From: Branchiostoma lanceolatum
Lineage: Eukaryota > Chordata > Leptocardii > Amphioxiformes > Branchiostomatidae
Reading direction: 5' to 3'
Length of the DNA stretch: 64,000 nt
NCBI RefSeq assembly: GCF_035083965.1
Contig: NC_089732.1
Location: 14,676,424 to 14,740,423 of the forward strand
In this document: positions 12,139 to 24,900 of the stretch, one piece after another
Layout of the letters: every line of letters starts with the position of its first letter
Numbering within the stretch: the stretch's first letter is position 1
Position numbers and translations under genes: made by a program
Notes under the pieces: model-generated
What the model was told of the DNA's origin: nothing
What the model saw: the letters and a program-made list of their open reading frames with translations, nothing else
Database searches by the model: none

Positions 12139-14231
12139 TGATTGAAAATAATACTTGTAGTTTCCAGGTAGTGGGCCTGACAGTGACACGGTAGGGTGCG
12201 TTTCATGTCTTCAGCAGAAGTCTTGAAGACAATGGCACAAAATGGTTAAAATAAGATAAAAACATAAAACAATAATCTTTTAAGCATACGAACTAATGCT
12301 AATAGTTAAACTAGGTATATTTTCTAATACATTGATTGGACTCCCGCAATTTTTGTACTGTCATCTGGTCGTCTTCAGGATAACTGAGGACCCGGAAAGT
12401 TTCGTACATATTGAATGGGTCTTTAAGGTATTCTAAAAGACGAGACTAAGGAAAAGTGGTACACCTTAACCATAGGGATTGGGTTTTAACACAAATCATT
12501 CAACAAGTATCCTCGGTGTGCCTTTTAAATATGAGCACAAAAAAAGACAGGCTTATTGAGATTCAACGAAATCTAATGGTCTAGAAGTTAAAGATATTTT
12601 CAACGAGGAAAAAAGCACAAGCTGACAACGGAAACTAGATTCAAATGTCTTACCAGCACCGTAGTTCCTTCTGGAATGTGGTATCCATGGAAACTGGTGT
12701 CACGTGACGTGGCGTGGAAGACGCCCGACGGCAGAATGGTGGCGATGCGGGCCACCTCCGTCAGGACGGCCTCTGTGTACGGCATCTGGGCACGGTGGGC
12801 GGTGGACGGCCGCTGGTCGTGCCCGAGTACGGAGTGGATCTCCTTCTGAACCTGTGAGTGAAATAAAATACACGTAATGACCGTGACGTATAAAAATTAG
12901 AAAGATCATGATCAAATTGGAAATTCTTTTTAAAAGAAAGAGGTTCAGTCAGCAATATTGCAACTGATAAATCGGGCATCCTCAAGAATTGTGGTCCACT
13001 GACTTCAAATAACATGTGACCAAACGGAAAGGTGACGTCAGTAAAGGATCAAAGCTGCCCGGAAGCCTGAACCGCCCCCCGTCCCGATCAACGCTTATGT
13101 ATCAATATCCCTGAGATAGGCCGATGGTGCACTGGTTACCTTTCTTTGAATGTCCGGGTTCAGAATCATGTACAGAAACGCCCAGTACAAAGTAGTGGAG
13201 GTGGTTTCTGCACCGGCGGCGAACATGTCAAACAGCACGCGTTCTGTGTTGTCGTCATTGAACGTGGTCTCGTCGTCGTTCTCGCGAGATTTGGTTTCTC
13301 TGATGTATGAGTCGATAAGGTCCCGGATGTCATTGGGATCGAATGTCGTCTTGTGGGAATCCATCTCCTCTCTGATGTAGGCTCTAATCGTGGCCAGGAC
13401 ATTTTGTATCAGCTGTGCACCTCGCCCAAGTCCCGGAACACGTCGTAAAATGGGGATAAAAATGGCCAGTTGACCAAAAAAGTTGAAGGAAAAACCTTGG
13501 TCAAGGGCGTCCATCAAGCGCTTGAACTTCTCGTCGTTGTATTCGAACCTAATGAAAAGAAAATTAAACCGATGATTGACATGGCTGTAATTTTCCCAGC
13601 AAAATAATCATTTTCATCACAGCATTCATTGTTGTTTTATCTTTTTTCAAAGCTCACCTTGATCCAAACACAATGGAACAGATGACGTTGGTGACGGCGT
13701 TTTGGACCATGAGGCTAATGTCAAACGGCCTGTCCCCCATCTTCATGATCTCTGCCTGTAGAGAGACCGACTCCTCCAGGATCTTCCCCTCCAGACTTCT
13801 CTTTCCGAAGCCGAACTCCCGGAGAGACATCAGCGTAAACTTGCGGTGCTCTTTCCACGGAGTACCAAAAGGAGCCCCGACGATACCTAGAGAAATTTTA
13901 TACATTAATTCAAACGGCAAGCACTGTAAGATCCTTTAGGAATCCTGACTATAGCTAGTTTGTGAATCGAAATTAAGGGATGCTTGCAAAGTGCTGAATC
14001 GTCGTCACAGCAATGAATCTCACTATCCCATTTGCTAGAGTGTTCCCTAAAATTGACAAGATAACTACCACACTCGGCAAAAAGGAAGCTAAATGTAATC
14101 AATCATTTCCCAGTGTAACGTTATGAATCATAGAGTATTATGTATCCTTGAAAAGTTACTTATTACACTATTGTCACATAAACACATCGGGAGCCTGCCG
14201 GGCTGTTTGCGGAAACGAAAAATACAATAAA

Positions 14232-14640
14232 ATGTCAATTTTGAACCCCAGAAACAGGAGTTCACTTTTGAAACCCCGAAACAGGCGTTCAATTTTGAAC
14301 CCCCGAAACAGGGTTTCAAGTTTGAACCCCTGAAACAGGGCTTTAATTTTGAACCCCTGAAACAGAGCTACAATTTTGAACTCTTAATACAGGGCTTCAA
14401 TTTTGAACCCCTGAAGCAGGACTTCAATTTTGAACCCCTAAAACAGTACTTCAAGTCTGAAGCCCTGAAACAGGGCTTCACGTTTGAACCCCGAAATAGG
14501 GCTTCAAGTTTGAACCCCTGAAACTGGGCTTCAAGTTTGAATCCCTGAAACAGGGTTTTAATTTTGAACCCTTGAAATAAGGCTTTAGTTTTGAACCCCT
14601 TAAACAGGAGTTCAATTTTGAACCCCTGAAACTGAATTCT
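14232..14640. repeat. 27-bp minisatellite in P450 intron 2, copy B
   Basis: About 15 units of the minisatellite seen at 7021-7450, with different unit variants and at least one shortened unit. The array therefore changed after the segmental duplication. Confidence 0.9.
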
Positions 14641-16221
14641 TCCTGTATGCTTTATGGGCTTTAGTTTAGAAATTGTCTTTTTTTTTCAGCCCATCTTTTT
14701 TTTCGCCCGGGCGCATTATTTTAGGAGTCTCTAGAGGATGTCATCCATAAAATTTACTTGCTGTGGCCATGGTTGCTTACCTAGCATCTCCGGGTTGAGA
14801 AATTTAAGTATGGCGTTAGAAGGTCTGCTGGAGAAATCTTCTCCTCTCTTCACCATAGCCTCGTGGATGACGTCATATCCGGAAAGCACAACATTCGTTT
14901 CGTTCCCAAAGCTTGATCCGATAGATCGGTCCGTAGGTCTTCGCCCATTTGGTCATCGTCACAAAGCCAAGGCCCTTGGGTAAAGATAGGGAATATTCAG
15001 TACACTGTATTGGTTCAAAAAAGTGGATTAGCTAGACTGATACTCACGACTTGAATGTGGAAGCTTGCGTATAATAGCTTTCAAATGGTACCCACATCTT
15101 CAGCCTTCTATATACTGCGTTTGCATAAGCATGTACTTTCGTAGGGAGCGAAGCCGAAGGGGGGGGGGGGGGGCGGCGGTTAACGATGGTCAAACAGACT
15201 TTTTAGATTTTCGAATCATGTTCTTTCATGTTCGAAGTGAGGTATTCGAACCAAGCTACTTGCGCCATTGTTGTGATGACCTTGAATGTTACATGTTTTG
15301 TTAACGCCGGAAACAAGTACCCCTTCCCCCTGTTCTCAAGCCATGACATTATTCCAAACTGATATAAAAAAAAAAATAAAAAAAATCATGCAAAGCGCAT
15401 TCAAACTCACTCATTAAGAGTTTAAATTATCGAGACTATCGTAATCTTTCAGAAGATGTTGCGGGCGTCCCGGCCTGTAACCTGATACCCGCCCTTACAG
15501 TGGTAAGTCGCCATAGCAACTGACCGCCGTGGGGGCTCATGTGTCAAATCTATGCAAATGAAAGAATTCAACACACGCAAACACACATGCACGCGCACAC
15601 ATAAATACTACAGACTGACGTAGCCCTGGCACACGCAAGAACGCAGGTTAAAATTGTTCTCCCGCGCAAAGCCGTTCTGCGTCCTCTATACCCACATTTA
15701 AAGGCCGACCCGGCCTTATGTATTTGGAAGACGCAAGACAGCTCTGTATGGGAGAACGACTGAAATCGAATCACAGAATAGGCCTTGCCAGTTCCCTAGA
15801 AGAACAAATGTCGAAACTACAGGTGTGCTACCTGTGCGAGAGATACAGTGTGGGGCACTGATGGTCTTAGCTTACGTTGTTGCGGCATGCCAAACAACTA
15901 GATAAGAGTTTACAATGCCAATGTTTAGTACTTGTGACGTAATCGTTACTTGACTAACCCTGTATGGTTAATTTTGCTCACCGTGGCGAGGGAGAAGATA
16001 TTGCCGGCGACAGGCCATCCTCTCGGGCCGGGTGGAAGGTTCTTTGGCGTGTTGAAGAACCAGGAAGTCGCAACGAACACCACCAAAAGGACCAGAGTCG
16101 TCTGCAAGATCACGTTCTCGCCAACGAACGACGCTATTAACTGCGCGGCAGCCATCTTTGTTTTTGATAAAAAGGTCAACGTCCGAACGGTCTACATTAG
16201 CCTGGAGTCCAGCCTTGTCTT

Positions 16222-17013
16222 AGACCCCGTTCACACTCATTTTTTTCAATCGCGATTGAAGTATAATCGCGATTGAATCGATCCGATCGCGATTGATTTT
16301 TTCAGTGTGAACGCTCCCAATCGCGATTGGAACGATCCAAAACGATCCAATCGCGATTGGATTGTAACTACCTCCGGAGGTAGTTTGATTGGATTAATCG
16401 CGATCGGATCCAATCCAATCCTATCAAATTTTGAGTGTGAACACAACTACGATTCATTCCATCGCGATCGGCGGAGATTTCGGCTGGTTCCGGGGGTGGG
16501 AGGTCATACATGCGGGTACGTGGGGTCATAGTTCGCATCGCGCGGGAAAACAAACCCAATCCGCAAGTCAGATCGCTCTTTTACAACAACAACAACTTTT
16601 CATCGTCAACAATGCCCAAGAAGAAGAATAAAACTCCGTCAGCAACTTCAGCTGGTGGCAGATGGCGCGATGAGGAGACCAGGGTCCTCATCGCAATCTG
16701 GGGGAGAGAGGAGGTGCAGGCCAAACTGGGGAAATGTCACCGAAAGAGGGGCATTTACCGCACCAATTGACAATGTCTAGCGGAAAAATAGACACAAAAC
16801 AAGGACAACAAGGACAACAACAACATTTACCAGATGATCGCCGATAGTATGCTTCAATCGTGCTTCAATCGCGATCGGATCACGGCGTACTTTAATCCAC
16901 TTGGCGAAAAGCAGTGTGAACGCAAAAGTTTCTTTGCGTTCAATCGCGATCGGATCGAACAATCGCGATTATACTTCAATCGCGATTGAAAAAAATGAGT
17001 GTGAACGGGGTCT
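16222..17013. mobile_element. DNA transposon with about 75-bp terminal inverted repeats
   Basis: The ends read AGACCCCGTTCACACTCATT inward on both sides, and the inverted repeats stay nearly identical for about 75 bp. It interrupts sequence shared with the upstream region of the intact P450. It carries about ten AATCGCGATT-type palindromes and one short open frame for a Myb/SANT-like domain, a combination typical of PIF/Harbinger-related elements. There is no transposase, so it is non-autonomous. The target duplication is short and ambiguous (TA on both sides). Confidence 0.85.
16612..16770 (+). CDS. Truncated Myb/SANT-like protein inside the transposon
   Basis: A 52-residue open frame. A basic Lys-rich start is followed by a segment with the aromatic-acidic spacing of MADF/Myb-SANT-like domains: WRDEETRVLIAIWG, then HRKRGIY. 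Full domains continue for another helix; here a stop follows directly, so it is truncated. In Harbinger-type transposons a Myb-like protein binds subterminal repeats, which would fit the surrounding AATCGCGATT palindromes. That it is expressed is unproven. Confidence 0.5.
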   Translation: MPKKKNKTPSATSAGGRWRDEETRVLIAIWGREEVQAKLGKCHRKRGIYRTN

Positions 17014-17150
17014 AAGCTTTATCTTTCTCTTTAAAGGTCAGCGTCCGAACGGTCAACACCCGAACGGGTATTTTTTTACCCCTTGGAGATTGCTGTATTC
17101 AGAACACGTGACGCTATCCTGGGTGAGATTAGGTCGCCCAAGCGGTCTTA

Positions 17151-18728
17151 TCAACCTTCTTTCCACTTGCTCAACAGAATTTGATACATTCCATTTAAAT
17201 ACGTTCTAAAAGGAGGTAACCCTTTCTGTGTATAAATAAGTAAATATATCAAAGAATGTTTAGATCTTAGAGCTAGTATTGTAAGTGATAGGTTAAAATC
17301 GACATTTTGAATCATTAATATACTTGTATTTAGGTTAATCATGTTGTATCCAATTGTTTGTTGTTTGCATATAGTTGTAGAATACATTACGAAGGTCGCT
17401 TTACTTTTATTATTAATGTCCAGGTTTCCATTGTTTGCATTCTTGCTAACATATGATCATGACGTCTTCTATGTATGACATTAGTGTTGTAATTGTACAT
17501 CATGACTTTTCAATCCCCTTGTACTTGTATAGTAATAGTTGCTTAAATTTCGATTTTGTTACATGTAACATGCCTACAGTGCGCAATACAGCGTCCTACT
17601 GTGCCGAGAACGCTGCATGTATTTTAAAGTTCAATTTTTCAGTTTTAGAGTTAATTATTCGGGTAGAATAATTAGCTATTCAACGCGTATAAATAGATCG
17701 GACATGCAATGTGCGTCTCAATGGAATGGCACCCGCGCTCTATATTGTCAAGCGCCTTCAAAAGATAATAAGAACACGGTGTATGTTTTTGAAAGTGTAT
17801 TCTAAATGTGCAGCATCTAATGGAATAGCAACTAACATTCCATTGCATGCACTAAATACATATGGCCCATATAGAATTCACGGATAATGTAATTATTCTC
17901 TACATATGTGCCTGTATTACTTTTGTCCTATCCTATGATACAGAGCCGATCTTTAGCTAGCTAAGTAGAGAAACAGTAAATACAGTTGAGTTGACACATT
18001 TCTTCTAATATCAATAAACTTTTATTCTAATAAGTACCTGGCTACTTCCCTTACTACTACAGTATGTTGCTCGTGTACCGTATTCTGATCTCATACATAT
18101 GTATAAACAAACAATTTATCAAAATATTCAGCAAAGGTGTTTCAAACTGCAAACAAAGTTCTAGTCTGAGGGTTAGACGAATCATGTGCACAAAGCTATG
18201 CAGCTTTGATTTTCTACCTCACAGAGGATGGTATATTTACTACGTATTTCGCAATCTATGTGTAAACTGTAACATATTTACATCCTAAATCAAAACCTTT
18301 TACAAATATTGGATTGACTAAGCTCATTTAATTGCTTGATATCAATAACACCAAAATGCAACATTTCCTGATCACATGCAACGTTTGCAACCATTATGTG
18401 TATTTACTGAACTAAAGGAAACCCAAGCAAAATTAGGGTCCGAAAAATCGGATTTTGAAAGTGAATCTATCTAGTCATTTCTATACATGATTGGTTCAAA
18501 CAATACTATCACAGTGTATAGCAACATCCATCATGCAAAACTACAGCGTTGTTGTGATGTGAGAACTCACTTAAAATCGTTGCCGGAATTTTTGTAGGCT
18601 CGTGAAACTAAGGGGATCATCGATTTTGTGCGGTTTTAAAATGCTCAAAGTATGAACTTTAAGTTATTACGCAAATGTGATTAACAATGTTAGTAAATGT
18701 CACTACAATAAAGATTTCAGCATTTCAT
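17151..18728. other. Intergenic spacer, no gene seen
   Basis: AT-rich sequence between the P450 duplication and the 3' end of the phosphatase gene. Open frames here are short, lack family motifs and lack splice context. I see nothing supported. Confidence 0.6.
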
Positions 18729-18734
18729 TTTATT
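18729..18734 (-). terminator. Candidate polyadenylation signal of the phosphatase gene
   Basis: AATAAA on the minus strand, about 183 bases after the stop codon of the receptor phosphatase. The position is plausible; there is no transcript evidence. Confidence 0.35.
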
Positions 18735-18916
18735 TCCATCTTTTAAACAACGAGCCTTAAAAGTCATGCATTTATCTTTGAAATGTCTTTGGTTAGTTTT
18801 TGGTTCTTTACATTTACAGTGTAAACAATTATCATGTTAAACTTGCCTAGATGTCGACATCTTTTTGTTTTGTCAGCAATGTATAGATGTATCTTGTAGA
18901 TAATTGCTGGTCCAGG

Positions 18917-18991
18917 TCAACGGAAATGTGCATAGTCGTCAAAACTATCCAGATACTCCATCACAGCCTTGTAGCAGAACAGGTATTGCTC
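18917..18991 (-). CDS. Terminal phosphatase exon (end of D2)
   Basis: Encodes [20 protein letters not shown] plus four residues and the stop. It matches the last helix of receptor phosphatase D2 domains, where a Q-Y motif follows the MVQT of the previous exon. The acceptor TAG at 18992-18994 and phase 0 agree with exon 20014-19879. Too short for open-frame scans. Confidence 0.88.
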   Translation of the reverse strand, partial: EQYLFCYKAVMEYLDSFDDYAHFR

Positions 18992-21900
18992 CTACAATTT
19001 TTAGATAAGATAATGATCCCTTTTTGTTATCGTTATCATACAAACATGTTAACAAAATATGTGAACAAAGAACTCGTGTAAAGACGCCAGTGGGTGAAAA
19101 GGCTAATTGAGATGATAATTGATAAAAAGCATTATGATTTCAGATATTACCGCATTGATGTTAGAACAAAACATATCTTAGTAGTTTGAAACGCGATACA
19201 CTTTATCGTCTTACTGTGACCAGTGTGTAGCTGTCTGAAACAAGTTTTAACTGTAATTTCCAACACAAGAATTGGACATACCCAAATTTTCGACTGTACG
19301 ACACCAGTCTTTGTCAAGGAGTGAGCAATTGACCAAGACTAGTGTCGTACAGTAGAAATTTGGGTCCAATTTTTGTGTTGAAAATTACAGTTAAAACTTG
19401 TTTCAGAATGTTTTCTACAGATTAACTATCAAGCTAAGTGTGCAGCTGTATTGGTTTGCATATTTCATTCATTATGGTTGTTATAAAGCAAGGATGAAAA
19501 GAGTGTTTAACAAAGTCTTCTATACACCTGTATGATCACCTGTCGACGTTTTTCCCAGCCGGGACCCGGCCGGGCTGTTTGCGGAAACGTAATATCAAAG
19601 TGTATATCAATAAATATGGACAACAATTTTTGGTACGTTTTGTGCTTTTGGCTGTCTTTTATATTATACTTTACGTTCTCAAAGACTGCCCGGCCGGGCC
19701 CCGGTTTGGAAATGTGACCCAAGCATTACTCTGGCTCTACTTCGCTCTGCAGCTATAGCTACAATACAGGAATTGCCGATACATCAACAGCTGATTATAT
19801 ACGGTTTATGCGGTGTTAAGAAGCGATGTACCAACCCGATTAAACGATTCAATAATGAAAGGAATTGAAATGACTTACGGCAGTCTGTACCATGTGAGGC
19901 CGGCTGTACCGCATAGACTTGACCGTCTGGAACAGATCACAGATCCCCTCAGCTTTCACACGCTCCAGGACAGTGTTCAGGGCGATGAACGCTCCCGTGC
20001 GACCTGCACCGTTACTGCGTGGTGATATAAAAAGTGCTGCTATTTATATCTTTTTAGAAAACACACGTTCATATAATGCACATCTACTGATTTTTTTTCG
20101 TAACTGCCACATGACCTCCACCAAGCTTCTTCATTCGTACAGCAAGTTAGTGGTTGATTCACCCGCAACACTTCGATTATGTTCTTGGATATAATCATAT
20201 TGCTTACAAATTGCTAAAAGACTGTTGAAACAGACCATGGTAACAGAATATATGAAAGAAGAATACATGTATATACGATGGTTGAGTACCGTACGCTACA
20301 CGGTTATAAATCCCTGCTGAAACACTTCTGAAACACCGCTTGAACACTTTTTAAACAATGCAAAAGCAATCTAAAACACAACTAAAACACGTTTAAATCA
20401 CTGCTAAAACACCTCTGAAACACCTCTGTAACAGTGCTAAAACACCTCTGAAACACTGATGTATCAGTGCTAAAACACTGCCAAAACACTGCTATGACAT
20501 TCAATACAAGCAACTCATACCTGCAGTGTACGGTGATTGGTCTGTTTCCCGATTTTATCTGCTGCTTTTGGACCTGGCCTATCAGATCCAGGACCCTGCT
20601 GGCGTTCTGTGGCACGCCGGTTGTCGACCAGTCGTGGAACTCGAAATGACTAATCTCCCTCCGCGGTGACTCCTAAGTCAATCGATAAAAATTAGAAGAT
20701 CAGTGAATAGTCTTATTAAGTTTAAAACTCCTAGTTAACAAAGTCCCATACAACCAATGTGTTTTACCCTCGTGAAAATGGAGGTATTGTTTTGGGCGTG
20801 TCTGTGTGTTAGCTTGCTTGGTTGTTTGTTTGTTTCTTTGTTTGCTTGTGATAAGTGTCCAGATGTTTGTGGTCAGCATAATTTAAAAGAACGGCTTGAT
20901 GTATTGCGATGATATTTGATAGTTTGGTATGTCTTGGGAAGACGAATGTCAAGATCTAGTGTGTGACCTTGGTACTTTAGCAAAACTTCGAATTCTGGTT
21001 TCTGTATCTTTTGTCCTAAACCTGCCATGGCCTTTATTTCTTGTTAAGAAAGATAGCTTTTGATGTAAGGAAGACGTGGTGTAGGTTTGGGCCTCCTAGC
21101 AGCATGTTCAGGAACAGCAGGGGCGTTTTTGATAAAATGTTCCAAAGAGGACAACTCAAGAAAGGAACAATAGTTTAGGCATGTGGGTAGCTCAGATAAA
21201 GATGGCGACAATGAAATACGAATCATGTAAAGGTAGGGCTATCAAGTGATTGGCTTACTTGTTCGTCAGTGTTGGATACTTGGAAGGTGCGGAGAGTGTA
21301 GCCCTCGCTCTCCTCCGTTTCCTTCAGCTCAACTCTGATGTTCCCGTACTGCTGACTGTCATCCGGCCAGTACTTAGAGCATTTCTCCTGTGTCAAACAC
21401 AATGTCATTGTTTCATTTCAATCGCAAATAGATGATTGTAAACCCGGCAGCAATTCAGCACTGCCTGCCATTGCACGGGTACTTTCTGACCAATAAACCA
21501 TCATTATCATTCGTTGATGAAGGTTAGACATCCAGGTAATAAGATACGCCAAAAATAATTACTCAAGCAACTGGATAAGATTTTGAAACAGTCAGACGTT
21601 TCAGACAGTATCCACTGTCTTTCGTCAGTGACTAACGATAGGACTGAGAACACCAGATTTATACCAAAACTCTGAATAGATATGTTAATGAGGTAAAGAC
21701 AATTTAGGATGTCTTGAAGTAGTCTTCAAAAAGAAGATTAATACATTGCAGAAAGAGCGCTAACCGCTACTCCTCTGCCATTTACCACCATCTAAAACAC
21801 AACCAGGGACACTCATTCAATTTCGAATCCACGGACATCCTAGATCGTGAAGAACGCTGGTTCGAACGGGGAATTAGAGAAGCAATATATGAGAGGATGT

Positions 21901-24900
21901 ACAGCCCCGCCCTCAACAGGGAAGGGGGTCTACGCGTTCAACTTTCAGGCACCTGGGATAATGCACTACCCACCACCCCCCACCCCCGGACAAGCAACAT
22001 TTAGTTACTGTACTAGAACAACAGTAGCTAATTGAACTATTGGCATAACTTTGTATTGAATTAATCTTCTTTTTGAAGACTACTTCAAGACATCCTAAAT
22101 TGTCTTTACCTCATTAACATATCTATTCAGAGTTTTGGTATAAATCTGGTGTTCTCAGTCCTATCGTTAGTCACTGACGAAAGACAGTGGATACTGTCTG
22201 AAACGTCTGACTGTTTCAAAATCTTATCCAGTTGCTTGAGTAATTATTTTTGGCGTACATCATTATCATTATCATTATTATAATCATCATCATTGTAGTA
22301 CAGTGGGTATACATTTTCTTAACCTCCAGTATTGAACAGAGAGGTAGAGGTTGTATCCATAGTTACAGAAGTTCATACGAGCTACATGAAGTGGTGATGG
22401 CCACTTATAAAGACCACAGTCTGTACGCTCTGCGTCTGAATCATTCTTAAGGCGCGGTCATAGGTCGTGATAGAATTTCGATGTCGTAGAATTTTCGAGC
22501 AGTTTGTCACAGAAACAACGGCCAACAACGATCAAGGACAAGCTTTTCCGTAGCTAGACAGTTTACATTTTGTAGGAATCATTCATCCCAAGCATGTCCA
22601 CATCTTGCAATCGTACGACGTTCGTACGATGTAGGTAACAAGGTCCTTACCCTTCCGTTTTCCTCCAGTTCCGTCAGCATGACGATCGAGTAGGACTTCC
22701 AGTGCCAGATCATCCGCCAGAAGTCCTCCACGGTGTTCGGTAGCGGGCCCTGGGTGGCGATGAAGCCGTCCTTCTGGCGATAACCCTGTTTGCACAAAAA
22801 TGTTGGCCCCGGTATCGAAACCTATCATAGCTGCCGAGTGTCTTCGTAAAATGTACGTATTACATTGTACAGTAATTCAACAACATGATGTACACAGTCT
22901 AATCTGTCCAAACATGACAGCGGTCTCTCTGGCGCTTACTGATTTCACTCACTGTGTCCTGAGATGTCTTTCCTGAGGATGTGAAATTTACTGTTTTAAG
23001 GCATAAACATGGCCCTAACAACAGGTTGAATCTTCGGCGTTACCGCACTGTACCTGCATAACGAACGCTTTCTAACATCTAAATGCGTGCTAACAAGTTC
23101 ATAGAGCACACCGAGGTTTATAAACTATTCACCTCCTGTATGATACAGTGTACTACCAGTCCAGGTGGGCAATTTCGCCAGCCAAATAATTGCACCAAAT
23201 ACGCTGACAAATGGGATGTGCAGTTAAGCGGATTCTACTGTACTACTACTACTAAATGTAAGGACATGAGACTCGGCAGCTAGAATAATTTTGGATACCA
23301 AGCAACAAAAATGTAGGCAGTCATGGCACACAACATTCCATGTATATCAAATCGTGTAAACAATGATGTGAGGAAGTGAAATTTGCATGAAAAAGCAGAG
23401 ATTATTACTCTTTTAAGCTATCAAGACATGCAAGTGAACTGGTTGATTAAAGCTGTTCATAATCATAACTTACGTCAATGAAGGAAGCGTTGATGTAGTC
23501 GGACTCATTCACCCCAGTGAATGTGGGCAGGAAAACACGTGACGAGTCGTCTAGGCAGGTAGAAAATGATAAATACATTATATTAAGAAAAAACCCAAAC
23601 CTAACAGGTTTAAGTAAGACTTAGATTTGGCCTAGTCATATGTTCCATGGTTCTTCATTTAAGATTTGCTTTCAAGAATTACTATAATTATTGACCAGAC
23701 ATATGAAGAAAACTGACTGTTATTTCATCTCTTACTAAACTCCTTCTTGCAAAATAGTGACCTTTTATCAACTTCAATTGGTACTTTCCGGAGACAATGA
23801 CATCCTATTTGAAGATGCACACGTAGGTAATGTGTATAAATAACTGTCATTCTCTAATGCAAAGTCTACCGCAAGTATATGTGTCAAGTAATGGCCCTGG
23901 CGTACCGACCTGTGACCCGTCCTTCTCGCTATGTTTTCACTGGCTAGCCGTCAGCCAATCAGATACTCCCTATTCTTGTTGTTGAGGGGAACGTTACCAG
24001 CCAATCACGTTACCTCTTGACCGCAGGCAGCGTCGTGATTGGTTGGTGATAGTTAGCAATCGCAGACGCAGCGAGGAGGACGGATCGCAGGCCGGTACAC
24101 TAGTCTTGTGCCATTGCTTGATAGAACAAACAGCGCGCCTGTCATGAGTGGATAGCTATTGACAGCCATTTGAATTAACAGTTGAATACACTAATTGATC
24201 AACAAACGTTTCATCACTGTACGTATGTAATATATATTAGCTTTTTACTTACAGGGGACAATCGAAACCTCCCTGTTCTTGCTCTTGTTGTCTTGCTTGT
24301 TGGCCGTCTTTATGTTGTTTTGGTCTATTGGGATCCTCGTAAGCTTCTAAAGGACACACGATAAACCATTGTTCAGGGGTATGATAATTATATTACATTA
24401 AATACATTTAAACACCTTCAACTTACAGTCACGTAGAAAGCAATTTAACCCATCCAAGACATAAGAAAAATATCTCGTTATATACATGACTTTTTCATGT
24501 TTTCACATTAGTGCTCTAAGCGTGTTTCTCTTTAGTAACAATCCTGTGACGCTATCAAAAGGCATGAAAAACACGCTGGATCCATACATCTGTTCGGAAG
24601 TTTCTGTTTTTGTGGCTTACAGTAGAGCAACACACGTGTATACCTTGAACTCTGCCTCGTATCCCATCTCGTTTGGATCCGCTGACGGAGTCTTGAGTTT
24701 GTGCATGTGCCTGTGGATGTTGGCCACCTCCACCTCCGTGTCTCCGTACAGATGCTGCTCTAGCAGGGCGCGGTAGATGAACACGTACTGGTCCTAAGAG
24801 AACATGGGTAGAAAACTAGATGGTAGATATCATCAAGGAATGGCGGAAGTGTCTCGGCAGGTGGATGCATAGCCATATGTATAACTTGAAAAATATAATT

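Larger units (their letters stand above)
10434..16155 (-). pseudogene. Cytochrome P450, CYP2-clan, frameshifted duplicate
   Basis: Exons on the minus strand: 16155-15982, 14974-14781, 13886-13658, 13548-13140, 12851-12654, 11859-11733, 10615-10434. Every exon has the same length as in the intact copy except exon 2, which is 194 nt instead of 193. The extra base lies near 14908-14910, where the intact gene reads KLGNET; this copy shifts frame and meets a stop within about ten codons. All other hallmarks are kept: anchor plus [21 protein letters not shown], ExxR and FGVGPRMCLG. So it is a very young pseudogene, an allele, or a sequence error. A transposon at 16222-17013 lies 66 bp upstream of its ATG and would disrupt the promoter that the intact copy retains. 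Confidence 0.85.
9276..17150. repeat. Tandem segmental duplication, unit B (P450)
   Basis: Second copy of the unit at 1966-9275, in direct orientation. It includes the 3' flank (9276-10433, no gene seen), the P450 pseudogene and the upstream region. Similarity is interrupted by an inserted transposon at 16222-17013 and fades near 17135-17150. A deletion of about 115 bp relative to unit A is visible in intron 6 around 10995. Confidence 0.9.
21507..22257 (+). mobile_element. Penelope-like element remnant with inverted terminal repeats
   Basis: Arms of about 205 bp at 21540-21744 and 22051-22257 are near-perfect inverted copies. Between them lies a reading frame for the C-terminal part of a Penelope-type GIY-YIG endonuclease. 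Penelope-like retroelements carry such a domain and often have inverted flanking repeats with hammerhead ribozymes. It sits in a phosphatase intron (21388-22650). Terminal fragments recur at 59583-59725 and 62250-62375. Confidence 0.75.
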
